From: an uncultured Pseudomonadota bacterium
GTDB lineage: Bacteria > Pseudomonadota > Gammaproteobacteria > Burkholderiales > Usitatibacteraceae
NCBI GenBank assembly: GCA_937898635.1
Contig: CALEJW010000093.1
Coordinates: 1-49,420 of the forward strand
Reading direction: 5' to 3'
Length of the DNA: 49,420 bases
Shown here: positions 7,611 through 16,329 of the stretch, in pieces
Numbering within the stretch: the stretch's first letter is position 1
Layout of the letters: each line of letters starts with the position of its first letter
The notes under the pieces: model-generated
The model's input: the letters and a program-made list of their open reading frames with translations, nothing else
Databases searched by the model: none
Told to the model about the DNA's origin: nothing
Translations under genes and position numbers: made by a program

Positions 7611-8825
7611 CTAGCGGCCCACGAGCTGGTTCAGGTTGAAGATGGGCAGGAGGATCGCGAGGACGATCGCGAGCACGAGCGCGCCCATCACCACGATGAG
7701 GGCGGGCTCGAAAACCGCCACCGCCGCGGCGAGCCGCGTCGAGAGGTTCGCCTGCTGCGAGCGCGCGGCGCGTTCGAGCGCCTCGTCGAGCTTGCCCGTG
7801 GCCTCGCCGCCCGCGATGAGGTGGACCATCACCGGCGGAAAGGCGCCCGAGCCGGCGAGCGCCCGGGAGAGCGGCATGCCCTCGCGCACGCCGCGGGCGG
7901 CGGCCTCGAGCGCCTCTCGCATCGGCAGGAGCGTCATCACGCCGCCGCCAGCCTCGAGCGCGGCGAGGATCGGCACGCGGCTGCCGACGAGGATCGCGAG
8001 CGTGGCGGCGAGGCGGGCGCTGTCGAGGTGGCGAAGCACCTTGCCAGCAAGCGGCGCGCGGAAGAGGAAGCCGTGGATGCGCCGCCGCGGGCCGGGGCGC
8101 GCGAGCGCCAGGCGCAGCCCCACGACCGCCGCGACGGCGAGCGCGATCCACGCGGGCCAGGTCGCGGCGAGAAATGCGGAGAGCGCGATGAGCGCCCGGG
8201 TGAGGAAGGGCAGCGCCTCCTTCGCGTGGCTGTACACCTGCACCACCTGCGGCACGACGTAGACGAGGAGCGCGCCCATCACCAGGAGGGACACGCCGGT
8301 CACGATGGCCGGGTACACGAGGGCGAGCGCGAGGCGGCTGCGCAGCGCCTGGCGCTCCTCGAGGTAGTCCGCGAGGCGCGCGAGCACGCGCGTGAGCTGC
8401 CCGGAGGTCTCGCCCGCGGCGACGAGCGTGCGGTAGAGCTCGGGGAAGACGCCGGGGAAGGCGCCGAGGGCGCGCGCGATGGTCGAGCCCGCCATCACCT
8501 CGCCGCGCAGCGCCGCGAGCACCTGGCGCTCGCGCTCGTTCTCGGCCTGCTCGATCAGCGCGTTGAAGGACTGCTCCACGGTGAGCCCGGCCTCGATGAG
8601 GGAGGCGAGGCTGCGGGTGAGGCGCGCGAGCTCCGCGGAGGAAAGCGAGATGCGGCGGAAGCGCGAGCCCCCGGCCGGGTCGTTGGCGGCGATGACCTCG
8701 ACGCGCCACGGCGTGAGGCCGCGCTCGCGCAGGAGCGAGCGCGCCTGGCGCGCGCTGTCGGCCTCGAGCACGCCCTTGTGCAGGCGGCCCTCGAGGTTGT
8801 AGGCGTGGTAGCGGAAGCCTGGCAT
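7611..8825 (-). CDS. gspF: type II secretion system inner-membrane protein GspF
   Basis: Polytopic platform protein of 404 residues. The N-terminus FRYHAYNLEGRLHKGVLEADSARQARSLLRERGLTPW is typical. Two homologous helical F domains follow (first: LTRSLASLIEAGLTVEQSF...GETSGQLTRVLARLADYLE; second: VPILAALEAG...GGEATGKLDEALERAA). Membrane segments are near 170-190, 215-235 and 375-398. It contacts GspE and GspL. An unusual palindromic element of about 150 nt separates it from gspE, whereas most genes of this operon overlap. Confidence 0.95.
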   Translation of the reverse strand: MPGFRYHAYNLEGRLHKGVLEADSARQARSLLRERGLTPWRVEVIAANDPAGGSRFRRISLSSAELARLTRSLASLIEAGLTVEQSFNALIEQAENERERQVLAALRGEVMAGSTIARALGAFPGVFPELYRTLVAAGETSGQLTRVLARLADYLEERQALRSRLALALVYPAIVTGVSLLVMGALLVYVVPQVVQVYSHAKEALPFLTRALIALSAFLAATWPAWIALAVAAVVGLRLALARPGPRRRIHGFLFRAPLAGKVLRHLDSARLAATLAILVGSRVPILAALEAGGGVMTLLPMREALEAAARGVREGMPLSRALAGSGAFPPVMVHLIAGGEATGKLDEALERAARSQQANLSTRLAAAVAVFEPALIVVMGALVLAIVLAILLPIFNLNQLVGR

Positions 8826-8838
8826 GAACGTTCTTTTC

Positions 8839-8972
8839 CCTCACCCCCGGCCCCTCTCCCGCGAAGCGGGCGAGGGGAGCCCTTGTTTCCCCGCCCGCGG
8901 GGAGCCGTTTCGCCTGCCCCGGCAGGGGAGCAAAGTCTCCCCTCTCCTTCAGGAGAGGGGCCGGGGGTGAGG
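8839..8972. repeat. multi-hairpin palindromic repeat element between gspE and gspF
   Basis: The 150-nt gap between gspE and gspF is filled by a structured element. Its ends form a perfect 21-bp inverted repeat (8839-8859 and 8952-8972). Inside are four further perfect small hairpins: 8858-8870 (CCCGC/GCGGG), 8889-8902 (CCCCGC/GCGGGG), 8913-8926 (CCTGCC/GGCAGG) and 8939-8960 (a 9-bp stem with loop TTCA). It has no coding capacity. The sequence style (CCCTCACCCCCGGCCCC at the ends) resembles interspersed REP/REPIN-type palindromes known from many proteobacterial genomes. I noticed only this copy here. It is transcribed with the operon and could affect mRNA stability or differential expression. 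Confidence 0.8.
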
Positions 8973-8975
8973 CGT

Positions 8976-10490
8976 CTAGGTCCTCGTCACCCTCAGCACC
9001 TCGTCGAGCGAGGTCGTCCCGTCGCGCACCCAGCGCAGCCCGTCCTCGCGCAGCCGGACCATGCCGGTGGCGAGGGCCTTGTCGCGCACCGCGCGCTCGG
9101 CGGCGGTGCCGTGCACGAGCTGGCGCAGCTCGTCGTCGACCACGAGCAGCTCGTAGATGCCGGTGCGTCCCTTGTAGCCGGTGAAGTTGCAGGCGGCGCA
9201 GCCCGTGGCGCGGAAGATGCGCTCCGGCGCGGCGCCGCGGAAAGCGGCGCGTTCGGCCTCGTCGGGCTCGTGCGGCGCCTTGCAGGCCGGGCAGAGCTTG
9301 CGCACCAGGCGCTGGGCGAGGACGCCCGAGAGCGTCGAGGCGAGGAGGTAGGGCTCGATCCCCATGTCCGCCAGGCGCGTCACCGCCCCCGGCGCGTCGT
9401 TGGTGTGCAGCGTCGCGAGCACGAGGTGGCCGGTGAGGGAGGCCTGCACGGCGATCTGCGCCGTCTCCAGGTCGCGGATCTCGCCGATCATCACCACGTC
9501 CGGGTCCTGGCGCAGGATCGCGCGCAGGGCCCGCGCGAAGGTCATGTCGATCCTCGGGTTCACCGGCGTCTGGCCGATGCCGTCGAGCTCGTACTCCACC
9601 GGGTCCTCGACCGTGAGGATGTTGCGGGTCTTGCGGTCCAGGCGCGTGAGGGCGGCGTAGAGCGTCGTGGTCTTGCCCGAGCCCGTGGGGCCGGTCACGA
9701 GGAAGATGCCGTGGGGCTGCTGGATGAGGGAGTCCACGGCGTCGCGCGCGGCTGCGCCCATGCCGAGGGCGTCGAGCGTGAGGCGCCCGGCCTGCTTGTC
9801 GAGCAGGCGCAGCACCACGCGCTCGCCGTTGGCGGTCGGGATGGTCGAGACCCGCACGTCGATCGGCCGGCCGGCCACGCGAAGCGCGATCCGCCCGTCC
9901 TGCGGCAGGCGCTTTTCCGCGATGTCGAGGGCCGCCATCACCTTCAGGCGCGAGACCATGGCCGGGTGCAGCCCGCGGCGCGGCTCGACCACGTCGCGCA
10001 GCGCCCCGTCCACGCGGTAGCGCACCAGCGCGCGGCTCTCGAAGATCTCCAGGTGCACGTCGGAAGCGCCCTCGCGCACCGCCTGGGTGAGGAGGGCGTT
10101 GATGAGGCGGATGATGGGCGCGTCGTTCTCGGCTTCCAGGAGATCGGCGACCTCCGGGAGCGACTCCGTGAGCCGCGCGAGGTCGAGGCTCTCGCCCATG
10201 TCCTCGACGATCGTCTCCGCGGCGTTGGGCTCGCGCGTGTAGGCGAGGGCGAGGCAGTGCTCGAACTCCTCGGCGGAAAGCAGGATCTCGCGCAGCGGCC
10301 GGCCGGCCATGCGGCGCACCTCGGCGAGCGTGGCCGCCTGGGGCACGGGGCGGATCCAGACCTCCAGCGCGCCGCCGGCCACGCGCGCGGCGACGACGCC
10401 CTTCGCCTTGGCGAAGGCGTAGGGCAGCAGGCGCACGGTGGCGGGATCGAGGTCCTGCGGGTTCACGGTTCTCTCGAGGGGCGCGGTCAT
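8976..10490 (-). CDS. gspE: type II secretion system ATPase GspE
   Basis: Cytoplasmic secretion ATPase of 504 residues powering pseudopilus assembly. The N1E-type region is followed by the N2E/catalytic core. Walker A GPTGSGKTTT is at 267-276, followed by the Asp box (TVEDPVEYELDGIGQ), Walker B (DPDVVMIGEIRDLETA) and the His box (TGHLVLATLHTNDA). A tetracysteine zinc motif (CPAC ... CAAC) follows, as in classical GspE. The ATG at 10490 overlaps the gspD stop (ATGA). The stop lies 3 nt from the palindromic repeat element. Confidence 0.96.
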   Translation of the reverse strand: MTAPLERTVNPQDLDPATVRLLPYAFAKAKGVVAARVAGGALEVWIRPVPQAATLAEVRRMAGRPLREILLSAEEFEHCLALAYTREPNAAETIVEDMGESLDLARLTESLPEVADLLEAENDAPIIRLINALLTQAVREGASDVHLEIFESRALVRYRVDGALRDVVEPRRGLHPAMVSRLKVMAALDIAEKRLPQDGRIALRVAGRPIDVRVSTIPTANGERVVLRLLDKQAGRLTLDALGMGAAARDAVDSLIQQPHGIFLVTGPTGSGKTTTLYAALTRLDRKTRNILTVEDPVEYELDGIGQTPVNPRIDMTFARALRAILRQDPDVVMIGEIRDLETAQIAVQASLTGHLVLATLHTNDAPGAVTRLADMGIEPYLLASTLSGVLAQRLVRKLCPACKAPHEPDEAERAAFRGAAPERIFRATGCAACNFTGYKGRTGIYELLVVDDELRQLVHGTAAERAVRDKALATGMVRLREDGLRWVRDGTTSLDEVLRVTRT

Positions 10491-12550
10491 TTCGCGGGCG
10501 CCGGCGCGAGCGGCGGGAGCTGCGCGGGCGCGGCCGGCGGCAGGAGGAGGTTGCGCTCCGAGCCCATGGTGCCCTGGAGGTTGCGGATGTACTCGTAGCG
10601 GTCCGCGGTGAGCGCGCGCGCCGAGCCGTCCTCGCGCAGCACGTAGGGGCGCAGGAACACCATGAGGTTGGTCTTGCGGTGGCTCCTCGACTCGTACTTG
10701 AAGAGGCTGCCGAGGAAGGGGATGTCGCCCAGGAGCGGCACCTTGTCGATGGAGGCCTGCTGGTCGTCCTGGATGAGGCCGCCGAGCACGATGATCTGGC
10801 CGTCGTCCACGAGCACGGTCGATTCCAGCGAGCGCTTGTTGGTGATGAGGTCGGCGCCCTTCACCGTCGCGTCGCGGGAGATGGAGGAGACCTCCTGGAA
10901 GATCGCGAGCTTCACCGTGCCCGCCTCCGTGATCTGCGGGCGGACCCTGAGCGTGAGGCCGATGTCCTTCCGCTCGATCGTCTGGAAGGGGTTGGTCGAG
11001 CTGGTGGCCGAGGGCGTGTAGCTGCCGGTGATGAAGGGCACGTTCTGGCCCACGAGGAGCCGCGCCTCCTCGTTGTCGAGCGTGAGCACGTTGGGCTTGG
11101 AGAGCACGTTCACGCCCGTGTCGCCCTCGAGCGCGCGGGCGAGCACGCCGAGGTTGAGCACCTCGATGTTCGTCCCGTCGGGGCCGGGGATGGAGATGCG
11201 CCCGTTCACCACGCCCACGTTGAGGCCGGTGCCGAGGGAGGCGAGGTTCTGCGCGAGCCCGACGATGTTGGTGCCGAAGCTCGTGGCCGACGACGGGCTC
11301 GTGGAGAAGTTGGTGCCGCCGATCACCTGCCGCCCGTCGCGGCCGATGCCCGAGAGCCCCTGGAACTGCACGCCGACCTCGGAGGCGCGCCCGGCCTGCA
11401 CCTCGACGATGAGCGCCTCGACGAGCACCTGGGCGCGGCGCACGTCGAGCTTGTCCACCACGGCGCGCAAGGACCGGTAGATGGGCTCGGGCGCGGTGAT
11501 GATGAGGGAGTTGGTGGGGGCGTAGGCCTGGACGATGGAAGACGGCGCCGTCGCCGCGAGGGCCGTGGGCGGCAGGCCCGTCGTCGCGCCCTGCGGCGTG
11601 GCGGGCGACGCGGTGGCCGTGGCGGCGGCTGAGCGGCCCGCCTCGGCGCCCGAGAGGAGCCCGCGCAGGGTCTCGGCGATCTTGGTGGCCTCGGCGTTGC
11701 GAAGGTAGACCACGTGGATGTTGCCCGCGCCGGCGCCGGGGGTGTCCAGGCTCGCGGCGAGCGCCTTGATGCGCGTGAGGAGCGCGGGGTTGTCGCCGCG
11801 CACGAGCAGGCTGTTGGTGCGCGGGTCGATCGCGATCGCGGCCTTGGCGGGCGCGCCGGGCGAGGAGGGCGAGGGGGCCGTCTCCGGGATCACGCCCTTG
11901 ATGGTCTGGGCCACATCCACCGCCGAGGCGTGCTCGAGGCGCACCACCTGCACGTCGCCGCCCGAGGGCTGGTCGATCGCGCGGATGATCGACTCGATGC
12001 GCTTCACGTTCTCGGCGTAGTCGGTGATGACGATGGCGTTGTTGCTCGCGTAGGCGGCGACGAAGTTGTTGGCGGTGACGAGCGGGCGCAGCACCGCCAC
12101 GAGCTGCAGCGCGGACTCGTTCTGCAGGAGGAAGACGCGCGTGACGATGCGGTCGCCGGGCACTTTCGCGGGGGCGTCTCCCACGACGGGGCTCGCGCCG
12201 GTCTTGCCCTCGGCCTCGGGGACGATCTTCACGAAGGCGCCGGACTCCACCGCCGCGTAGCCCTGGGTGCGCAGCACCGAGAGCAGCATCGGGTAGAGGA
12301 GCTCGCGCGGCACGGGCTTGTCGGAGACCACGTTCACGGTGCCGGTCACGCGCGGGTCGAGGATGAAGTTGCGCCCCGTGTGGCTGCCCACGGCCTTGAT
12401 CACGGAAACGATGTCCGCGTTCACGAAATTGAGCGTGACCTTCTCCTCCTCGGCGGCCCGGGCGGGCGGCGCGACGAAGGCGATCGCGACGGCGACGGAT
12501 GCTAGAAACCGTATCACGAAAATTTTCTTCCTCGTTGATTTGTCGGGCAT
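10487..12550 (-). CDS. gspD: type II secretion system secretin GspD
   Basis: Outer-membrane secretin of 687 residues. The signal peptide is about 1-32 (cleavage after APPARA). Periplasmic N0 (VTLNFVNADIVSVIKAVG), N1, N2 and N3 domains follow. N3 carries an Ala/Thr/Pro-rich insertion of about 45 residues (around 300-345). The beta-barrel region contains LLVGQNVPFITG, the VPLLGDIPFLGSLF signature and RKTNLMVFLRP. The tail is Pro/Ala-rich. I see no pilotin gene nearby. A 91-nt gap separates it from gspC. The start at 12550 gives a basic n-region (KSTRKK) typical of a signal peptide. Confidence 0.95.
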   Translation of the reverse strand: MPDKSTRKKIFVIRFLASVAVAIAFVAPPARAAEEEKVTLNFVNADIVSVIKAVGSHTGRNFILDPRVTGTVNVVSDKPVPRELLYPMLLSVLRTQGYAAVESGAFVKIVPEAEGKTGASPVVGDAPAKVPGDRIVTRVFLLQNESALQLVAVLRPLVTANNFVAAYASNNAIVITDYAENVKRIESIIRAIDQPSGGDVQVVRLEHASAVDVAQTIKGVIPETAPSPSSPGAPAKAAIAIDPRTNSLLVRGDNPALLTRIKALAASLDTPGAGAGNIHVVYLRNAEATKIAETLRGLLSGAEAGRSAAATATASPATPQGATTGLPPTALAATAPSSIVQAYAPTNSLIITAPEPIYRSLRAVVDKLDVRRAQVLVEALIVEVQAGRASEVGVQFQGLSGIGRDGRQVIGGTNFSTSPSSATSFGTNIVGLAQNLASLGTGLNVGVVNGRISIPGPDGTNIEVLNLGVLARALEGDTGVNVLSKPNVLTLDNEEARLLVGQNVPFITGSYTPSATSSTNPFQTIERKDIGLTLRVRPQITEAGTVKLAIFQEVSSISRDATVKGADLITNKRSLESTVLVDDGQIIVLGGLIQDDQQASIDKVPLLGDIPFLGSLFKYESRSHRKTNLMVFLRPYVLREDGSARALTADRYEYIRNLQGTMGSERNLLLPPAAPAQLPPLAPAPAK

Positions 12551-12641
12551 TTTGCGCCCAAACCCGATTTTTTCACAGGGGGGCGAGCCCGCCAGCCTGG
12601 CAGGGGTTCGTGACCGGCGCGCGAAAGGGCGGGAAGGCGTT

Positions 12642-13454
12642 TCAGGGATTGACCGTGTAATTGAGCTGGACCATGGCGGAGCCGCGCTGGATTTCCGCCC
12701 GGATGCTGTTCGTGGTGGCGAACTGCTGGTGGAAACGGGCGAGGTCCCCGGCCGAGGCGACGGGCTGGCCGTTCACGCGCTTGATGATGTCGCCCGGCTG
12801 CAGGCCCAGGCGCGAGGCGAGGCTTCCCGGGGGGGCCTCGTCCAGGCGCACCCCGCCCCCGGGCGGCATGCCGATGCGGCCGAGGTAGCTCAGCTGGCCC
12901 GGGTCCTTCAGGGCGTTCTCGAGGTCCTTGCGGGAGAAGCTGAAGCCGTTGGCGCCGCTGCGCGAGACCGCGAGGCGGAATCCCGAGGCGCGGCCCGCCA
13001 CGGGACGCGGCACGGCCCCCATGCGCGTCTCGAGGTCGATCCGCTCGCGCACGCCCCCGCGCAGGATCACCGCGTGGTCGGGCTCGACGGCCTCGAGCTT
13101 CACGCCGGGGCTCACCTCGCCCCCGAGGAGCACGGCGATGTCCTTGCCCCCGGCGTTGAAGACGGCCGAGCCGATGCGGGCCGGCGTGGGCGCGATAACG
13201 CCCTTCAGCCGCAGCCCGGACCCGCTCGCGGCGGGCCCCGGGGCGCCGGCGGGCGCCGCGCCGCCGAAGAGCCGCGCGACGGCGGAAAGGTCCACGCTGC
13301 CGGCGGCCGGTGCCGCTTGCGCCACGGGCGAGGGGGCGAGGAACACCCAGGTCCACTTCGCGGCGAGCCAGGCGAGCACGAGGACGAGCGCGACGGTGAC
13401 GAGCGTGCCGAAGCGGCTCGGGGCGGGCGGGGTCGCGGCGGGCAGGGCGGCCAT
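12642..13454 (-). CDS. gspC: type II secretion system protein GspC
   Basis: Inner-membrane clamp protein of 270 residues linking the platform to GspD. A short cytoplasmic N-terminus is followed by a membrane segment at about 19-40. The homology region follows (VDLSAVARLFGG...LRLKGVIAP...AVFNAGGKDIAVLLGGEVSPGVKLEAV). A C-terminal PDZ domain (about 180-265, with LGLQPGDIIKRVNGQPV) completes it. The start ATG 13454 was chosen over an upstream in-frame one that would overlap the end of the preceding gene. There is no Shine-Dalgarno. Instead TATCAT ends 7 nt before the ATG (see the promoter entry). Confidence 0.9.
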   Translation of the reverse strand: MAALPAATPPAPSRFGTLVTVALVLVLAWLAAKWTWVFLAPSPVAQAAPAAGSVDLSAVARLFGGAAPAGAPGPAASGSGLRLKGVIAPTPARIGSAVFNAGGKDIAVLLGGEVSPGVKLEAVEPDHAVILRGGVRERIDLETRMGAVPRPVAGRASGFRLAVSRSGANGFSFSRKDLENALKDPGQLSYLGRIGMPPGGGVRLDEAPPGSLASRLGLQPGDIIKRVNGQPVASAGDLARFHQQFATTNSIRAEIQRGSAMVQLNYTVNP

Positions 13455-13467
13455 GGCGGCAATGATA
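13455..13467 (-). promoter_or_regulatory. candidate leaderless -10 element of gspC
   Basis: On the minus strand TATCAT (13467-13462) is followed by TGCCGCC and then the gspC ATG. With the usual 6-8 nt between -10 and start site, the transcript would begin at or next to the ATG. No convincing -35 is visible. The same arrangement precedes xdhC and the ECF sigma gene in this window. Confidence 0.45.
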
Positions 13468-13473
13468 GGGCCT

Positions 13474-15273
13474 TTAGCGTCGCGGTCGGCGCGCCTCGTC
13501 GACATCCAGGTACTTCCACGGCTCGTGGGCGAAGGGGTGCTTCTTGTAGCCGAGCACCCAGGGCTGCACCAGCACCGATTGCGCCTTGTAGGTCTCCACG
13601 AGCCACGGGGCGTACACCGCGATCAGCTTCACCATGCGCGAGACGAGCGCGTCGCGGGCCGGGGAGTCGGGCAGGCGCTTCACGCGCTCGTAGAGCGCGT
13701 TGTACTCGGGGTGGTCGAACATCGCGTAGTTCACCTGGCCGATGGAGCCCTTGTAGAGCAGCTGCAGGAAGTTCTCCCCGTCGGGGAAATCCGCGATCCA
13801 GCCGTAGCTGAAGGACTGCACGCGCCCGAGCTGCGCCTGCTTGCGCAGCTCCGGGAGCTTCTCCACCTTGTCGAAGGTGACGCGGATGCCGATCGCGTCC
13901 ATGGACTTCTTCCACAGCTCGTTTCGCTGCCGCTCGCGCAGGTTGGGCACGGAGGCGTGCTGGAAGGATAGCGGCGAGCCGTCCGGCGCCTCGCGGTAGC
14001 CGTCGCCGTCGCGGTCCACGTAGCCGAACATGTCGAGGAGCGCCTTCGCGCGCGCCGGGTCGTGGTCGAGCAGCGGCGTGCGGAAGTCCGGGTCGTGGCC
14101 CGAGACCGCGGGCGGCAGCGGCGTGTAGGCGCGCACCGACTGGCCCTTGTCGAGGATCGTCATCATGTCGGGCAGGCGATAGCCCATGGCGATCGCGCGC
14201 CGCAGGGCCACGCGCTCGGGCGAGAAGCCGCCGATCGCGTTGGGCTTGCCGTCGATGGTCTCGGCGGTGTTGAAGGTGGTGTAGGTGGTGTAGGCCACCT
14301 CGTCGGGCGTCGCGTAGATGCCCGCCTTCGCGAGGTTCGGGGCCAGGGAGCCGCCGGGCAGCGCGAGGTTGGCGAAGTCCTCGGGCACGGGCCGGATGTA
14401 GTCGTGCTCGCCGTTGAGGAAGGCGAGCCAGCGCGGCTGCGCCTCGTCGACGATGTGGATCTCGATCCGCCCCACGATGGGCAGGCGCCGGCCCTGGAGC
14501 CGCGCGTGGATGGCGCGGCTCGCGGCGTCCGGCCCGGGCTCGCCCGCGAAGATCTCCTCCCGGTAGCCCGGGTTCGCCTCGAGCACCACGCGCGAGCCGC
14601 GCACCCACTCGGCGATGCGGTAGGGGCCGGTGCCCACGGGGTGGAAGGCGATGTCCTGGCCGTAGCGCTCCACGACCTCGCGGGCGAGCGCCGCGGTGGC
14701 GGGCATGGCGAGCACGTAGGGAAAGGACCAGTCGGGGTTCGCGAGGCGGATGCGCACCGTGTAGCGGTCGAGGGCCGCGAGGCCCTCGATGGGCCGGTCG
14801 AAATCGAAGCGCCCGCTCGCCCGGGCCTCGGCCATCGCCGCGTCCGCGCCCAGGATCTTGCCCTCGACGAGGAAGAGCCACTGGCTCCTCAGCTTCGGGT
14901 CGAAGAGGCGCTTGATCGAATAGACGTAGTCGTGGGCGGTGAGCTCGCGCGGCTTTCCCTCGAAGGCGGGATCGGGCGTGAAGTAGATCCCGGGGCGGAT
15001 CCTCAGGGTGAAGGTCGCCCCGTCGTCCGTGATTTCCGGCAGCGCGGCGGTGTTGCCCACGAGCTTCGCCGGCCGCGCGAGGAAGTCGTAGCCGAGCAGC
15101 GGGTCGAAGATCGCATGCGAGATGCTGCCCGAGGCCTCGTCGGATTCCGCCGCGGGATCGAGCTTGGACTCGGCGCTGGGATAGGCGGTGCGGATGACCT
15201 TGCGCGGGTCGGGCTGGCCGAAGGCGGCCGGCGCGAGGAACAGGACGAGAAGGGCTGCGGCGAGGCGCGCCAC
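13474..15273 (-). CDS. peptide-type ABC transporter substrate-binding protein (SBP family 5)
   Basis: A periplasmic solute-binding protein of 599 residues, large for the family (about 530). The signal peptide is about 1-20 (ARLAAALLVLFLAPAAFGQ). Family-5 hallmarks are visible: TFTLRIRPGIYFTPDPAF, LTAHDYVYSIKRLFDP, HPVGTGPYRIAEWVRGSRVVLEANP, and the C-terminal YGWIADFPDGENFLQLLY. A short EF-hand-like run VDRDGDGYRE lies near 440. The GTG at 15273 is the only start that leaves a clean signal peptide. It follows the NTF2-like gene by 14 nt. No permease or ATPase genes adjoin it, so it is an orphan binding protein. Ligand unknown, probably an oligopeptide. Confidence 0.85.
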   Translation of the reverse strand: MARLAAALLVLFLAPAAFGQPDPRKVIRTAYPSAESKLDPAAESDEASGSISHAIFDPLLGYDFLARPAKLVGNTAALPEITDDGATFTLRIRPGIYFTPDPAFEGKPRELTAHDYVYSIKRLFDPKLRSQWLFLVEGKILGADAAMAEARASGRFDFDRPIEGLAALDRYTVRIRLANPDWSFPYVLAMPATAALAREVVERYGQDIAFHPVGTGPYRIAEWVRGSRVVLEANPGYREEIFAGEPGPDAASRAIHARLQGRRLPIVGRIEIHIVDEAQPRWLAFLNGEHDYIRPVPEDFANLALPGGSLAPNLAKAGIYATPDEVAYTTYTTFNTAETIDGKPNAIGGFSPERVALRRAIAMGYRLPDMMTILDKGQSVRAYTPLPPAVSGHDPDFRTPLLDHDPARAKALLDMFGYVDRDGDGYREAPDGSPLSFQHASVPNLRERQRNELWKKSMDAIGIRVTFDKVEKLPELRKQAQLGRVQSFSYGWIADFPDGENFLQLLYKGSIGQVNYAMFDHPEYNALYERVKRLPDSPARDALVSRMVKLIAVYAPWLVETYKAQSVLVQPWVLGYKKHPFAHEPWKYLDVDEARRPRR

Positions 15274-15287
15274 GGGCGGGCCGGGGC

Positions 15288-15734
15288 TCAGTGCAGCGTG
15301 TGCGGCTGCGCCGCCTCGTCCTCGGCGGGGGCCTCGACCTGCTCCGGCGGCGAGGCGTGGTGCACGGCGATGCGCCAGCCGGCGTCCGTGAGGACGTAGA
15401 CGTTCGTCGCGTTCACGAGCTGCGGCGTGGCCTCGTTGCCGGGGGCGGTGATCGACTCCACCACGGAGCGCACCGCGACGGAGGGGCCGTCGAGGCGCCG
15501 CGACTGGGTCACGCGCACGGAGAGCTTCATGCCGCTCGTGAAGATCTGCATCCAGCTGTCGCGCACGGCCTCGAATCCCGTGAGGCGCGGGCCGGCCGGG
15601 TGCACGCACACCACGTCGTCGCCCTCGGCCCACACCACCATCATGGCGGCGAGGTCGGCGCGCTCGAAGGCGTCGTAGAAGGCGCTCTCGGCGTCGTCGG
15701 GGGTGGGAAAGAGCTTGCGGGTGCGGGGAGGCAT
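15288..15734 (-). CDS. NTF2-like/SnoaL-like domain protein
   Basis: A 148-residue cytoplasmic protein of the nuclear transport factor 2-like superfamily (DUF4440/SnoaL type). Visible family pattern: FYDAFERADLAAMMVVWAE, then DDVVCVHPAGPRLTGFEAVRDSWMQIF, then paired strands ending VNATNVYVLTDAGWRIAVHHAS. The acidic C-terminus is followed 14 nt later by the substrate-binding protein gene. Catalytic or ligand role unknown. The ATG at 15734 is preceded 23 nt upstream on the minus strand by TATCAT, a possible -10. Confidence 0.8.
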   Translation of the reverse strand: MPPRTRKLFPTPDDAESAFYDAFERADLAAMMVVWAEGDDVVCVHPAGPRLTGFEAVRDSWMQIFTSGMKLSVRVTQSRRLDGPSVAVRSVVESITAPGNEATPQLVNATNVYVLTDAGWRIAVHHASPPEQVEAPAEDEAAQPHTLH

Positions 15735-15840
15735 GTGCGTTCCGGGTCGGCGGCCGAATGATACCTTAGGCCCCTTGTCCGGCGCCCCGCCGGCTCCCCC
15801 ATAATTGCGACCTTTCCCTTCGAACGGCACCGGAGGACCC
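15735..15840. promoter_or_regulatory. divergent promoter region between NTF2-like gene and iorA
   Basis: This 106-nt intergenic stretch separates divergent genes. On the plus strand TTGTCC (15775-15780) and CATAAT (15800-15805) are spaced 19 nt apart, giving a plausible sigma-70 promoter and a 5' UTR of about 29 nt. GGAGGA precedes the iorA ATG by 5 nt and fixes that start. On the minus strand TATCAT (15763-15758) could serve the NTF2-like gene. Confidence 0.5.
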
Positions 15841-16329
15841 ATGATCTCGTTTTTCGTCAACGGCGACCCCGTGGATTTCAACGCGGCGCCCGACTTCCCG
15901 CTCCTGTGGGCGCTTCGCGACCACCTCGGGCTCACCGGCACCAAGTTCGGCTGCGGGCTCGCGCAGTGCGGCGCGTGCACCGTGCACGTGGACGGGGAGC
16001 CGCGGCTTTCCTGCTCCGTCGGGCTGGGCGAGGTGAAGGGCAAGCGCGTCACCACGATCGAGGGCCTCGCTCCGGGCAATCCCGTGGTGAAGGCGGTGAA
16101 GGCCGCGTGGATCGAGCGCGACGTGGTGCAGTGCGGCTACTGCCAGCCGGGGCAGGTCATGGCGGCCGTGGCCCTCCTGCAGCGCAACCGCGCGCCCACG
16201 GACGCGGACATCGACGCCGCGATGGACGGGAACCTGTGCCGCTGCGGCACCTACCCGCGCATCCGCGAGGCCGTGAAGGCGGCCGCCGCGACGCTCGCGC
16301 CGAAGCGGCCGCCGGGGAGGCGCAAATGA
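15841..16329 (+). CDS. iorA: (2Fe-2S)-binding small subunit of molybdenum hydroxylase (IorA-like)
   Basis: Electron-transfer subunit of a xanthine-oxidase-family hydroxylase, 162 residues. It has a plant-ferredoxin-type cluster site (Cys38, Cys43, Cys46, Cys58; motif GCGLAQCGAC). The helical second [2Fe-2S] domain has Cys98 and Cys101 (QCGYCQPG) and Cys133/Cys135 (NLCRCGTYPR). The match is to the isoquinoline 1-oxidoreductase alpha-subunit subfamily. The start is set by GGAGGA. Its stop overlaps the large-subunit start (ATGA). No FAD subunit gene is present, as is usual for Ior-type enzymes. The physiological substrate cannot be inferred. Confidence 0.92.
   Translation: MISFFVNGDPVDFNAAPDFPLLWALRDHLGLTGTKFGCGLAQCGACTVHVDGEPRLSCSVGLGEVKGKRVTTIEGLAPGNPVVKAVKAAWIERDVVQCGYCQPGQVMAAVALLQRNRAPTDADIDAAMDGNLCRCGTYPRIREAVKAAAATLAPKRPPGRRK

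Noticed and set aside
7587..10598. 1003-codon open frame on the plus strand opposite gspE/gspF
   Set aside because: It is antisense to two unmistakable T2SS genes. Its product is His/Arg/Glu-rich with no family motif, a usual by-product of very high GC DNA.
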